Assembly: GCA_015039365.1 (NCBI GenBank) | Contig: WION01000461.1 | Span: forward strand, 1 to 41,853 | DNA length: 41,853 nucleotides | Source: Amanita rubescens | Lineage: Eukaryota > Basidiomycota > Agaricomycetes > Agaricales > Amanitaceae | Direction: 5' to 3' | In this document: positions 11,715-22,902 of the stretch, piece after piece | How positions within the stretch are numbered: position 1 is the first letter of the stretch | Layout: the number at the start of each line of letters is the position of its first letter | The notes under the pieces: model-generated | The model's database searches: none | The model's input: the letters and a program-made list of their open reading frames with translations, nothing else | Told to the model about the DNA's origin: nothing | Program-made: the position numbers and the translations under genes

Positions 11715-12250
11715 CGGTGTTTTTTTCCCGTGACAGGCAACATTCACGAGAACTTCGATGATTCGTACACGAACAATATGAATAATGATGTTAATGATGC
11801 TTCCTTGCTGTGCCTGATGCTTCCATTTGCTTTACAACAATGGACATAGATCGCTCGACCCTTGGAACGATGTTTAATCTCTTCTGGATCGTACTGATTC
11901 ATCTATTCGCTCAAGATGCGGCCACGGAGGTCCTGTCTCTTGTACAAACACCACGGTCATACCAGATACGTGTTGCTTTGAGTATCCTGGGGTAAGTTAA
12001 GCATCGTCAAGATGCAATCCTCCCACTTGTCCCTCAGATAGTTGGACTATTCACGGTAAGATGACAAGTTAGTGTCACTTCTTCATTCCATTGATTATGT
12101 ATCATAGCTGCATTCTCTGAGGATTGCAACCAGTCCCGAGATTGCACCATATATAGCGTATGTCCTTGAGTTCCTTATCATTTACGACCCCTCTCTGAAG
12201 TCCTATATATAGGACTTTGTTATTCATGGAAACGGTAAAATTACATAAAA
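11715..12250 (+). pseudogene. decayed RNase T2 copy with internal deletions
   Basis: This stretch aligns by eye to the intact RNase T2 gene at 14045, including about 100 bp upstream of its ATG. Recognisable pieces are an ATG at 11871, the exon-1 segment encoding the CCFEYPG block followed by GTAAGT, part of exon 3 encoding SDSWTIH followed by GTAAGA, exon 5 (12120-12160) and the end of exon 6 followed by GTAAAATTA. Missing are the rest of the signal peptide, exon 2, the start of exon 3, and the exon encoding LWPD; similarity stops around 12250 before the HEW...HGTC exon. The deletion in exon 1 also shifts the frame. I see no way to translate it into a working enzyme. Confidence 0.8.
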
Positions 12251-14044
12251 CTAGGGCGTGACCTCCATATTTTCTTGAGCTTTTTCCTGAAGTTATGCAG
12301 AGGTGATGTTTTCTCTAACTGGTCATGGGATTGGGCAGCGCCATGCTACCAATGAAATGTAAGTGAAGTACCAGTTGAAGTACTGTGGAGCAACACCTCA
12401 ATCTGCAACATTACTTCCAGTCCATCATACTTATGGCAATCCCGCCTCCCGACAAGCCCCGTACCCCGATTATGTCAGTCACATTCGACTTGAACCCTAA
12501 CTGTTGCAACGCGTACCCTGTCAAACTATCTCATTCCGTTAACTTTTTTTGCCACACAACACTTGTCCAAACCCACATGGACGTGTATCCTTCTTGACAG
12601 AACACAATCACTCTCAGATCGTATCTGTCCGCGATGGCCAGTCGGGCTTCACACGCACCGAGGGTCGAATCTCTACTCTATGATCAGCGATTCGCCTATT
12701 CCGCTCTCTCGCTCTCTCTACTCTCTCTGCCGAGGGTCCGCCAGAAACGCGGTGCCCCCTCCATTCGCCTGCTCATGTACGCTTCTTGAGGCATAAGCCT
12801 GACCAACCCCGCACGCTTCTCTCGCAGCATCTCCCCGATGCATCTCTTCGAATCTCTCACTCCTCCCCGTACAGTTTTCACCACTACATCCCACAACGCG
12901 TCTTCGTCGTATAAGCTCGCGCCGAGGCCGATGACGCTCGCGAGCCACTGTTTGTTCGGTAATGTATCCGTTGCCCTGAAACCTAGTCGAAGCCTCTTAG
13001 TACGCATCCTAAAACTGTTCCGTTGTCCCAGCGCTTCGGATGCTGCGTCTCTCTTCCTCCCAAGAAGCTATACTTTTCATTGATTTTGCCTTCCCATCTG
13101 CGGCGGAGAAGTGCTTTTGAGGGTGCGGAAAGCGAGATGGAGCATCTTTTATCACAGTAAGCCATATCCCGTTTTCAAGTTCCATCTTGTGCTTTTTCTG
13201 ACTTCTAACTAGACGGTATGTTGACTGGTTGTACCGAGATGCCCTTGGGGCTTGGTTGGAATGATAAAGAGATTGAGTACGAGCAGACGGCATAATCTCA
13301 AGTACGTGTTCTTCGCCAATCCTTCGTCGAACAAACATGCGGAGCAGGGACGTAAATTAGAAACGCCCCAAGGGCAGCGCAACCTTTGCTACCTTCCGCA
13401 AGAGGAGTTCATAACGGCTCAACTTCGAGGATACCCAAGAAAGATCCAGACGCCGCAGTGAAGCGCTTGTCTGAAAGCGAGAGAGCTAAGCGTCAAGTTG
13501 TGTTCGTTCTTCTGCCTCATGCTACTCCACGAGTTTGAATCTTTGGACATGCGCATTCACCGTGGCATGGGGATGGTGTGCGAATTAGTTTCGCATGGCT
13601 CCTTTGTTGCATGTTCTTATGGTATGTAATCTTGTCCTTGTTCAAATCTTAGATTCGCAAAAAAGCTGTTCTAACATTGTTTGAAAGAAGCTGAGACTTG
13701 TCCTTTCCACTCTGACATCCTGAATGCCGGACGTCTTGGAAAGCGGCAAGGCATCAGGACAGACTATTTGTGGAGGTTTTTGACATCGGAAGAGTAACGC
13801 GTGATTATCGAGCCATGCACTGTTCCTTCCGTACCATATGGCATACAAACTCCAAGTTTACCCCTTTATTATCTGTTCTTTCAAGTCCCGGTGCTTCTTT
13901 CCGTGACAGCTAACATTCGCGGGAACTCGAACGATCCCCCGCATGGAACATATGTCAATACCGCTTGCTTGTGATGCCTAAAAATACCCTCTACGGTTTT
14001 AAAAGCGAATGCGACGGAGATAGATCACTCGGCCCTTTGGAGCG
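12251..14044. other. spacer with one doubtful minus-strand ORF
   Basis: Mostly non-coding. On the minus strand 13007-12696 is open for 103 codons (includes LWDVVVKTVRGGVRDSKR and REKRAGLVRL), with a small frame (MKSIASWEEERRSIRS) just upstream of it at 13080-13009. The pattern is vaguely protein-like but I recognise nothing, and the plus strand is open in places too. It may be a gene fragment. The last 130 bp match the upstream region of the decayed RNase copy and are probably the promoter of the RNase gene that follows. Confidence 0.3.
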
Positions 14045-15419
14045 ATGTTTAACAAGTTGTTCACAGCTCTTACTGCCACATTGGTTGCAACCTCTTACGC
14101 CTCGCCCGCTGGAATATTGGGCGGCCTCCTTCAAGGGCGCAGTGCATCTATCAGCTCAGGATGCGGCACCAGTGGTCCTGCATCTTGCACTAACACTACG
14201 GTCATTTCGAACCTGTGTTGCTTCGAGTACCCCGGAGTATGTTTAGCGTTATTAACAGACCTCTTGCTCACACCCTTATATCAGGGCCTTATTCTTTTGA
14301 CACAGGTATTTCATGCTCAGTGACAGCCAGATAAACGTCACAAACACTATCATTTAGTTCTGGGATTTCAATCCCTCTACAGGACCTTCAGATAGTTGGA
14401 CTATTCACGGTAAGACGGTGATGCTGGCATCAATTTTTCCCTTTCTCACTTAATATCAGGATTATGGCCTGACCAGTGAGATACACGCACACCACTGATC
14501 TTCGTGCATACATTGATCATCGTGTATCAATAGTTGTGATGGTACATTTTCCCAAAACTGCGATCCGTCTCGAGATTACACCAACATTTCCGGCGTATGT
14601 CCTTCCACATTACTTGCGATCTCGCTCTGAAACTGAATCGTACCTCAGCTCCTTACTAGCCAAGGTGCCGGCAGTACCTTATCGTTCATGGAAACGGTAA
14701 AATTAGGTTGATACGTCGAGGTCTTTCTATTGACGCTGTCTAGTACTGGGATAACATCAATGGAAACAATGAGCAGTTATGGGAGGTAGGCAGTGATTCG
14801 GATTACCTTTTCTATACCAGCTCAACCTTCGCATAGCACGAGTGGGCGACGCATGGGACCTGTTATAGTACATTGAACCCAAGTTGCCTTCCCACTGGCA
14901 GTCCCACTGGTGCTGAAGTATGTTCACAAGTTCTGATTGAGCATATTTACTCATCGCACCGCAGGCTGTTGCGTTCTTCGAAACGGTCGTGGGGCTATTC
15001 CAGGTATACAGCCTGCTGATCCGTCATATTAGAGGGACTAACTTCTTCAGCAATACAATATATATTCCGCCCTCGCAGCCGCCAACATAACCCCATCGAG
15101 TAGCGCGAAATATACACTTAGTAGCCTTGATAATGCTATTGTAACTGCCTATGGAGTAAGTTAATGAACTACGTATGCGTTCTTGATTACGACTATTGAA
15201 TTTGCAGGTTACCCCTGCGTTCTTTTGCACTTCGGGGAGTTTGAACCAGGTTTACATTTATTTCCATTTAAAAGGCTCTGTTATCGATGGGGAATTCCTT
15301 CCAATTAGTGCGTATGGTACTACTCAGTGTATGGAACATTTGATTGATCGAGAAATACAGATGCGCCTTCTGCTGGAAGCTGCCCGTCTTCGGGAATTAG
15401 CTATCCTCCCAAGACGTGA
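14045..15419 (+). CDS. secreted ribonuclease T2 (RNase A copy), intact
   Basis: RNase T2 enzymes cut single-stranded RNA through 2',3'-cyclic phosphates and are secreted or vacuolar. Twelve exons: 14045-14236, 14285-14305, 14358-14409, 14460-14475, 14534-14594, 14649-14696, 14744-14785, 14837-14917, 14965-15003, 15051-15155, 15208-15307 and 15361-15419; 271 aa. An N-terminal hydrophobic signal (MFNKLFTALTATLVATSYAS) is followed by the mature enzyme with CCFEYPGGLILLTQFWD, CAS I WTIHGLWPD (His88), and CAS II HEWATHGTC (His145, Glu146, His150). The Lys three residues after that Glu in many RNase T2 enzymes is Thr149 here. The C-terminus is CPSSGISYPPK. All twelve joins keep phase. It is the 5' member of a tandem pair with the gene at 15994. 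Confidence 0.92.
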
Positions 15420-15993
15420 CGGATGGTTGGTTGCTGTTTTTTCAACGTTTCGTAGATCATATGTTCCTTTGTTCCATTTCTGGCAATGATTTCATTACGC
15501 CAATCCCTTTTTGTCGAGATGGCCCCATGTTGATTAGTAGGTGAAATGAACTTACACACTGGAATTTGCGGGGAAAAACATGCGTCCTTGAGTCATAGAC
15601 GCAGGCCCGTTTGTGGTATTCAAACTCCGTCACCTCAAGTGTCGCGGCCAACCGGCGACAAGACTCAAAATACAAATTACGATGACCCTGAAGCTTAGTC
15701 TGGAAGTCAACGTCCAAACTTACGACATCGATGATCGGCAACCCCGTAAAGACAGAACAAGCGGTGAAACGATGAGTCGACAAGGGCCCGTCTTGCACTG
15801 TTGAACATCGGCAGCCTGGTTACTGATATTTTCGAATGGATTGGCAGAACGGATGGACTAAAAAAACCATTGGTCTGCTCAATTTCAATCATGGAATTAA
15901 GTTTCTGTAAATTTTCAGGGTCATGACACGTTCAATTTACCTTAAAACGTTGTACGTACGGAAAGTCAATGCGAACCCTCACCTCCATCAACC
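15420..15993. other. spacer between the RNase T2 genes
   Basis: About 570 bp holding no supported gene. A minus-strand frame of 113 codons (15798-15457) has no recognisable features. It should contain the terminator of the first RNase gene and the promoter of the second. Confidence 0.5.
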
Positions 15994-17315
15994 ATGTTAG
16001 TTGAAGCGCTTGTTGCTGCCTTCGCTGCATTGGCCCACGCTTCGCTTCTCCAAGCGCGTTCCTCTACCAGTTCAGGATGCGGCACCAAGGGACCTGTGTC
16101 CTGTCAGAACACCACGGTTGTGTCAAACCTTTGCTGCTTCGAGTCTCCTGGCGTGAGTTGGGTCCATCATGTGCTGGGTTGCACTGACTTAAACATTACA
16201 GGGACAACTTCTCCTGTCACAGGTGTTTAATATTTCAAACGACAACCGTAATCACTGCTGACTATATCGGTCAGGTTTGGGATGCCAATCCACGCGCTGG
16301 ACCCGCGGACAGCTGGACGATTAATGGTACGTGTGCCTGGGTCCCTTTCATCTTCATCCTCACTTCATATTAGGACTATGGCCTGATACGTAGGTCTGCT
16401 CATCTATGCATTAATCGTTCTAAAGGATTACCACTAGTTGCGATAGCACCAGTTTCCAGAACTGCGATCCTTCTCGTGCTTACACCGGTATAAGCGGGGT
16501 ATGTTCTTCCATGTCATCATCAATGGGACTGCCCTGACCAGTTCGCTAGTTGCTTACTTCTCAAAGGGCAAGCAGCACCCTAGATTTTATGAACAAGGTA
16601 AATCAAGGCTAGCGTTGACGACCTATTTTAACATATTTTAGTTTTGGGTAGATATTAATGGCAACGATGAGGCACTCTGGGAGGTAGGTCATGATGCTCC
16701 TTGGTTTATTGGTAATGCCCTACACTATCGGCACAGCACGAGTGGAGCACGTATGGAACCTGTTACAGCACTTTGGAACCTTCTTGTCTTCCATCAGGCA
16801 GTGTCAGAGGAGCGGAGGTACTTCTACGACATTTGAGGAGTAGGATTTTTTACTGATGGGTCGTTAATAGGCTGTGGCGTACTTTCAAACGGTTGCTAAC
16901 TTATTCCCTGTAAGTGGTTTTTGAATTATTGACCACAGGCGCTTAACTCTATCCAGGCTTGCAACATCTACAATGTGCTCGCTAATGCAGGCATAACTCC
17001 ATCGACGACTGGAACATATACGCTGAGTGCGTTACGAAGTGCCATTCGGACGGGTTGCCACGTGAGTTTATAGGGTGCGATGTTACTGGCCACTGACTCT
17101 GGACTAGGTTACAATCGCATTCCAATGCTCTTCCGGAAATTTGATAGGAGCCGACCTTTACTTTAATTTGCAGGGATCCCTTATCGATGGGACCTTTATT
17201 CCAATCGGTGAGTCACGAAATTCGGATGTGTGATGGGCCTCCCTGAAATGATAACGCAGATGCGCCTGCTGGGAACTGCCCAAGTACCGGAATCGGTTAT
17301 CCTCCCAAAGCATGA
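15994..17315 (+). CDS. RNase T2 paralogue lacking both catalytic histidines
   Basis: Paralogue of the preceding gene with the same twelve-exon structure: 15994-16152, 16202-16222, 16275-16326, 16374-16389, 16438-16498, 16550-16597, 16642-16683, 16737-16817, 16871-16909, 16957-17061, 17108-17207 and 17260-17315; 259 aa. Exons 2-11 match the intact copy in length exactly and no stop interrupts. The signal peptide is MLVEALVAAFAALAHASLL. CAS I reads WTINGLWPD (Asn77 for the catalytic His) and CAS II reads HEWSTYGTC (Tyr139 for the second catalytic His); the first His and the Glu of CAS II, and the cysteines, remain. RNA cleavage is therefore unlikely, while secretion and folding seem preserved. 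Either a pseudoenzyme with a binding or decoy role, or a very young pseudogene. Confidence 0.9.
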
Positions 17316-17700
17316 CGCATGACTCTGGGGTTGGATACATAGTTATACATAATGATAATCGTCTTCTACGTATGAAGTTGGCTCCATACTTACCTATTTT
17401 GTCGACGCGAAGGTCACAAGGTGCACCCGGGGTACCTACGTCGACCGTGAGATCAGAATATGCTTACAAGGAGGCTTGGTCCATTGCTGTGCAGCCTCGT
17501 TGCGATGCTTATATGAAGAATAAGCGGTCTATCATTGAGTGCCTTGTTGGAAGCCGTGCGGGATAACAAAGAGGATGTTAGCGGCAGTGGCTGTGACGGG
17601 TAATAGTAATTGTTTCACATCAGCGCAGCGAGACTCCGAAATAGGTTGCTAGTGTCACTCTCTCCTCCAAAGTAGTAGCCATTCTTTCGTCTCTCCCATC
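17316..17700. other. spacer, nothing recognised
   Basis: 385 bp between the RNase paralogue and the membrane protein gene. A plus-strand frame runs past the RNase stop to about 17566 but shows no family-like segment. The last 100 bp are pyrimidine-rich, as in a fungal promoter (CTCTCTCCTCC, CGTCTCTCCC). Confidence 0.45.
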
Positions 17701-18752
17701 ATGTCCTCCACCTTTCCGCCCACACCTCCGCCCACATCTCCGCCGAGTGGCACTTCCTTCCCGAGCTCAACGCCTACCGACAATGGCCAAAATAACTCTC
17801 TGACATCTTCCGCTTCCTTATATCGTATGTTCGCTATGTACTCCTTGGGCCCGATAACCTCTAACTATGAGCCACTTACACCTATGCTCCCCTTACTTAC
17901 CCGACCTGTCTTTGCGCTCTTGTGAAATAAACGTCACGCGTCTATCCGAATCGGACAACAGTCTACACGTTCTTAGCGACATTAGTCCTACTTCTTGTTG
18001 TTTCCGCGGCGATTGTTGTTCGCTCGTTTATCCTACGCAGGCGTCACAGGATGATGATCGAGGAAGCGTTTAGAAATGGGACCCTCTTGTCCCCCACCAT
18101 CGCAGCTGGATATGGTTTGCGTCCGCGCGTCGACCTCTCTAAAAAGCCGAAAATGTGGGATGCATGGATAGAGAAGTTGGAGCAACCTACGTCTGGCCGG
18201 AGTAGAGAGAAGGAATGGTATTGGGATATGATGAAACCGTTCTCCGCAGTCTACACCCTTCCCCCTGGCGGAAATGCACCCGGTAACAATGATGACCGCG
18301 GCATATCAAATAGGCAAGGGATTCTGACGCCCAGACGATCTCTCAGAGTTAGAATGGGCACCGCAGCGCGCGCTCTTGCTTACTACGTCAGCACCCGACC
18401 GTCGATGAATAGCCATAATGGCTCGTCACCACCTTCGTCTACCCAACTTGCACTGCCAACGGTACTATCGCACCTCGATTCGGGCAACGCAACCGTCAAA
18501 GTCGCGGTGCTTATTGCGATGCCCAGGAAACCATCCATGAAAGATTCATCGTCGTCTGCCAATTTTCATCCCTCTTCACCTTCCTCCTCAACATCTCCCT
18601 CGTCTCAACCACTTTTTTCTCCACCAATAGGAGGGACGAGAAACGATGACGACGAGCAGTTACCGCATCTCGAAGTTGGAATAACGGAGGTTCGGGTTGT
18701 GTCCAACTCGGATGATAGCGCCTCACAAGGCAAGGGTATTATGCAAGAATAG
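17701..18752 (+). CDS. single-pass membrane protein, function unknown
   Basis: Two exons, 17701-17824 and 17962-18752, give 304 aa. The N-terminus is a Pro/Ser/Thr-rich segment (SSTFPPTPPPTSPPSGTSFP) and joins in phase to YTFLATLVLLLVVSAAIVV, one clear transmembrane helix, followed at once by the basic stop-transfer stretch RSFILRRRHR. The remaining 225 residues are cytosolic in type-I style: MIEEAFRNGT, a KKPKMWDAWIEKLE helix, then Ser-rich low complexity. The intron of 137 nt is longer than any other here and might hide a second small exon. I recognise the general pattern from basidiomycete genomes but know no function. It lies between the RNase T2 pair and NLR1. Confidence 0.72.
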
Positions 18753-19450
18753 TATGGCCACAGAGAGTAGCGGACATGCACTTTTTACGCCCATATTCTT
18801 TCCATAATTATCTGCCCGTTGACTCAAAAGCATGCTCCCTAATTGTAATCATATTGTTACTTACATCCTCGCTTATTACGTGTTCTCAACTAACTGGTGG
18901 TGGATTGGACGGATGTATATTAGATAATGTTGGAGAATGTTACCATCTGAACTCCGTGCCAAGAGTAACTTAGTAGGAACTTATGGCAGTACGCAACATG
19001 CAAGTGTGCTATCGTCTTCACCTTTCCAGGATTAGTACTAAATCTGATTCTTCCAATTGGTAGTAGTCATATGCCCTAAATTAATATTGTAGGAGTGGCT
19101 CATTTGTGTTCAGAATTGGCAGCAATGTCAATTAACTACAGGGAGTCAGAGCAAGGACTTATTTGGACTTCTGTTCACCATAGTGACAGGACTAAGTATG
19201 ACTTGGAACTAAAAACTTTGATGGTGAGAGTTTAGTGACATAGTACATATGTAGATAGCACAAAGTGATACCATGGTCTATGGTTTTGCATCATATAGAA
19301 ATGATTGTCCATACTAGGTAAAGTGACAATGTACTAGTAAGTGCTGTAAGATCATTTCCTATAGGATGACTTAAAACTAGTATTAATTATCACTAGAAAT
19401 GTATTCATACAATGAACTTTGGATGCTGAAGATATAGAAGGGACTTGAAC
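18753..19450. other. AT-rich, CpG-poor spacer
   Basis: About 700 bp between the membrane protein and the 3' end of NLR1. No gene or RNA is visible. CpG becomes scarce from roughly 18.9 kb onward, so the depleted tract extends beyond the NLR1 coding body. Confidence 0.55.
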
Positions 19451-22400
19451 TCAATGCTTCAACTTCTTTCTCAAAAATTGTCTAATCTTTTTCCCAATTT
19501 TTTGCTGAGGTTGTGCAGTCTCTTGTGTGGTCTCCTGTGTAGTCTCTTGTGCAATCTCCTGTGCAATCTCTTGCACCATCCCTTGTGTAGTCTCCTGTGT
19601 AGTCTCTTCAAGTGTAATCTCTTGTGCAATCACCTGTGCAACTTTCACCTGTGTAGTTTCCTGCATTGTCTCTTGTGCAATCTCCTGTGCAACCTCTCGT
19701 ACAATCTCCTGTACAATCTCTTGTGTAGTGTCCTGTGTAGTCTCTTGTGCAATCTCCTGTGTAGTGTCCTGCATAGTCTCTTGGACAGTCTCCAACTGAT
19801 GGTCACTGGAAGGGGGAGGCTACATCAGGCATTGGGTCATAAAAATGTGGAACTCAATAGGCCATTTGGACATACCAATGATCCTGATTTTTGCTTATCT
19901 AATTCTGGCTTGGGTTGTGTGGCCTCTGACTGTTGAGGAGTATTGAGATTGCCTTGAGGAGGGGCTGGGTCCACTTGTGGTGGGTTGGGCAAAGGTGAAA
20001 GTGAGTCTGAAGGTGAGCATGAATCTGTGGTATGCTGAGATGCTTGATTGTCCATTGCATGGCCTAGTGGGACTACACTAAGATGGACATCCAATTCTTC
20101 TTTTGTTTTAGACAGTTGTTCCATGTAATAAAGAGTAGTTGGATGTCGGGGCCCAACAATGTGCTGCATTTTATTGACAGCAGATGATAGCAAAGCATGT
20201 GCATCATTCCATTTTTCCTGATCTCTATATGTCAGTCCCAAACTGGCCATGCTAGTAAGATACTGTGGGTGGTCTGATCCCAACTTTTCTTTTCTTGCAT
20301 CCATTACTTTCACCTGCAGCTTCTCTGCTTCTTCCCATTTTTTCTGACTCCAATATGTAGATGCTAGATCAGCCATGCTACTAAGAGTGTCTGGGTGGTC
20401 TGATCCTAGTTTTCTCTTTCTTGCATCCAAAACTTCCACCTGGAGCTTCTCTGCTTCATGCCATCTTCCCTGACTCCAGTATGTGGATGCCAAATCAGCC
20501 ATGCTACTCAGAGTGTCTGGATGATCAGATCCCAACTTCACTTTTCTTGCATTCATTACTTCCACCTGTAGCTCCCCAGCTTTACCCCATCTTCCCTGAT
20601 TTCTGTATGTTAATGCCAAACTGGCCATGCTGGTACAAGTCTGTAGGTGATCTGACCCAAGCTTTGTTTTTCTTGCATCCATTACTTTCACTTGCAACTT
20701 CTCTGCTTCATCCCATCTTCCCTGACACCAGTATGTAGTTGCCAAATCAGCTGAGCTGGTAAGAGTGTCTAAGTGCTCTGGTCCTAGCTTTGCTTCTCTT
20801 GCATTCATTACTTCAACCTGTAGCTTCTTTGCCACATCCCATCTTCCTTGATTCCTGTATGTGTTAGCCAAATTAGCCATGCTTGTAATAGTATGTGGGT
20901 GATTCAGTCCAAGTTTCATTTTTGCTGCAGTCATTACTTCAACCTGCAGCTTCTCTGCTTCATCCCACTTTCCCTTATCACAGTATGTTAATGCCAAATT
21001 GGCCATGCTAGTAAAAGTGTTTGGGTGGTTTGGTCCAAGCTTTCCTCTTATTGCATTCATCATTTCCTCCTGCAGCTTCTCTGCCTCATCCCATCTTCCC
21101 TGTTTCCAGTAGGTTGATGCCAAATTTGCCATGCTAGCAAGAGTGCCTGGGTGGTCTAGTCCAAGTTCTGCTTTTCTTGCATTAATTATTTCCTTTTGCA
21201 ACTTCTCTGCATCATTCAGTTTTCCCTGAGAATTGTATGTGGATGCCAAATCACTTATGCTGTTAAGAGTGCTTGGGTGATTGTCTCCCAGCCTTATCTT
21301 TCTCTCTTTGACTATTATGAGTAACAGCTTCTCCCTTTCATTCCAATCACCAATATGATGAAAGACAACTGAAAACCTGTCATATTCATCATCATAATAG
21401 GTGCTTTCCAATTCTAATTTTGATGCATGCAAAGAACTGAACCTGATGTGTGGTGCAAGTAATTTGCAATATTCATAGTTATCAGTATCATAGTCAAGAA
21501 TCACTGAGCATGTCAATAATGCTCTTGTTCTGTGGTAATGATCTGCAATCTTTCCTTCTGGCAGTCTACTCCTTGCCCATGTATGCACCAATTGATGCAT
21601 TGAATATAGTTGATTTTGAGATTTGATCAGTGAGAATGAGAGCAAAAGTTGAATGCCAGAGAGGAACTGCATTTTGTCCCACATTTTCTCTTCATTCAAG
21701 AACAACATCTCACCATCCAGCCATTGCACTGACAATGGAATTTTAGACTCTGTTGTTGCATCAAGATGTCTCTTAACATAGTTCTCAGCAGCATTCCTGA
21801 ATATTTCTTCAGGTATATTGGTGTGACCCAAAAATGCAAAAGTTCTCAATATGCTGATGGCACTTTGTGCTGCAAGAGCATCTTCTTTACCAAGTGCAGC
21901 AATCTTCTCAATCTCCTCCATTGAACCATCCCATGTTCCATATGTAGTTGTTTTGTAATCTAATGCTCCCTGGTACTTGTGGCCTGACTCAGACATCAAT
22001 TTATCACCTTGTTTTGTGTACAATCCCAGATAATGGTCAATGGTACAACCATTGATATGGATGTATGCCCCTGCATGGGCAAGAGCAAGTGGGATTCCAC
22101 CCACCTCTGACACCACTTTTCTGGCTACACCTCTGATGTGGTCAGTGTCACGAAGCAGGGCTGACTGCAAAAGCAAAGAAACAGCCTCCTCATTTTCCAT
22201 TTCAAAAACCTCTGCTGAGTTCTTGCTCAGTGTGATTCTCTTTAATCCAGCATTTTTACTGGTTATCAAAACATTTCCTCCACTTCCTGGTGGAAGGTAT
22301 TTTTCAACTATTGAATAATGACCATCTGCACCATCATAAACAACAAGCCAGTTGGTTCTTTTGGAAATCCATTGGAGAGTTGATCTGGCTGATGGTTTTG

Positions 22401-22902
22401 TTTGTAGTGAGATTTTATGAGCTTCAGCTATCTGCTTGAGTCCATGATCAATGCTCCTGTCTGAAGAAGCATCAATCCAGAATATATCAGAAAACCTTGG
22501 GGAGGACAATTTGTTTGTGTTGGATGCTATCAGTGCTGTAGGCATTACTCACAGGTATTGATGTCTTTCCAAGAATCTAAGGCAAATCTGAGTTTTTCCT
22601 ATGCCTCCAAGACCATGTAAAAGGAATGATTTCCTACGATCTTCGGTGCTGGGCTTAAAATGGTCCTTTAGCCTTTGTAAATATTCTTCACGGCCAGAAA
22701 AGAAAGGACTAGAGCGTTTCAAAGGCGGTAAAGGTGGTAGAGCAGGATCTGAAGAGGGCGGGATAATGTAGTAATTTACCTACAACTTAGGATTATTAAT
22801 ATACTCAGTGCGAAGATACTTATACTTAAGAACCTCCAGAAATTTGCCACCGTAGATTACAAGGAACTCTTCGCCTCCCCACTGGACAAAATTACTTGAC
22901 AT
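19451..22902 (-). CDS. NLR1: NB-ARC/TPR STAND protein with Gln/Thr-rich tail
   Basis: Fungal NOD-like receptor; such proteins are thought to act in non-self recognition. Exons on the minus strand: 22902-22834, 22779-22553, 22495-19876 and 19819-19451; 1094 aa. Order: a 23-residue N-terminal motif (MSSNFVQWGGEEFLVIYGGK), a proline-rich linker, NB-ARC with P-loop GLGGIGKT (residues 79-86), Walker B WLVVYDGAD, GGNVLITSKN, GGIPLA and an MHD-like SMHQLVH, then nine 42-residue kinesin-light-chain-type TPRs (about 505-882). The last exon adds a 122-residue tail of repeated QETTQ/QEIAQ pentapeptides ending in RQFLRKKLKH. The first donor is GTTCTT, matching NLR2 and NLR3. No known effector domain is present. 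It is more diverged than NLR2 and NLR3 are from each other. Confidence 0.88.
19515..19795 (-). repeat. 15-bp coding minisatellite in NLR1 tail
   Basis: A degenerate 15-bp unit (on the plus strand roughly TCTCYTGTGYAR with a variable end) is repeated about 19 times, encoding five-residue units such as QETTQ, QEIAQ and QDTTQ. Slippage of whole units keeps frame. NLR2 and NLR3 lack it. Confidence 0.85.

Noticed and set aside
15457..15798. 113-codon minus-strand frame between the RNase T2 genes
   Set aside because: No conserved segment or plausible exon partners; overlaps the promoter of the next gene.
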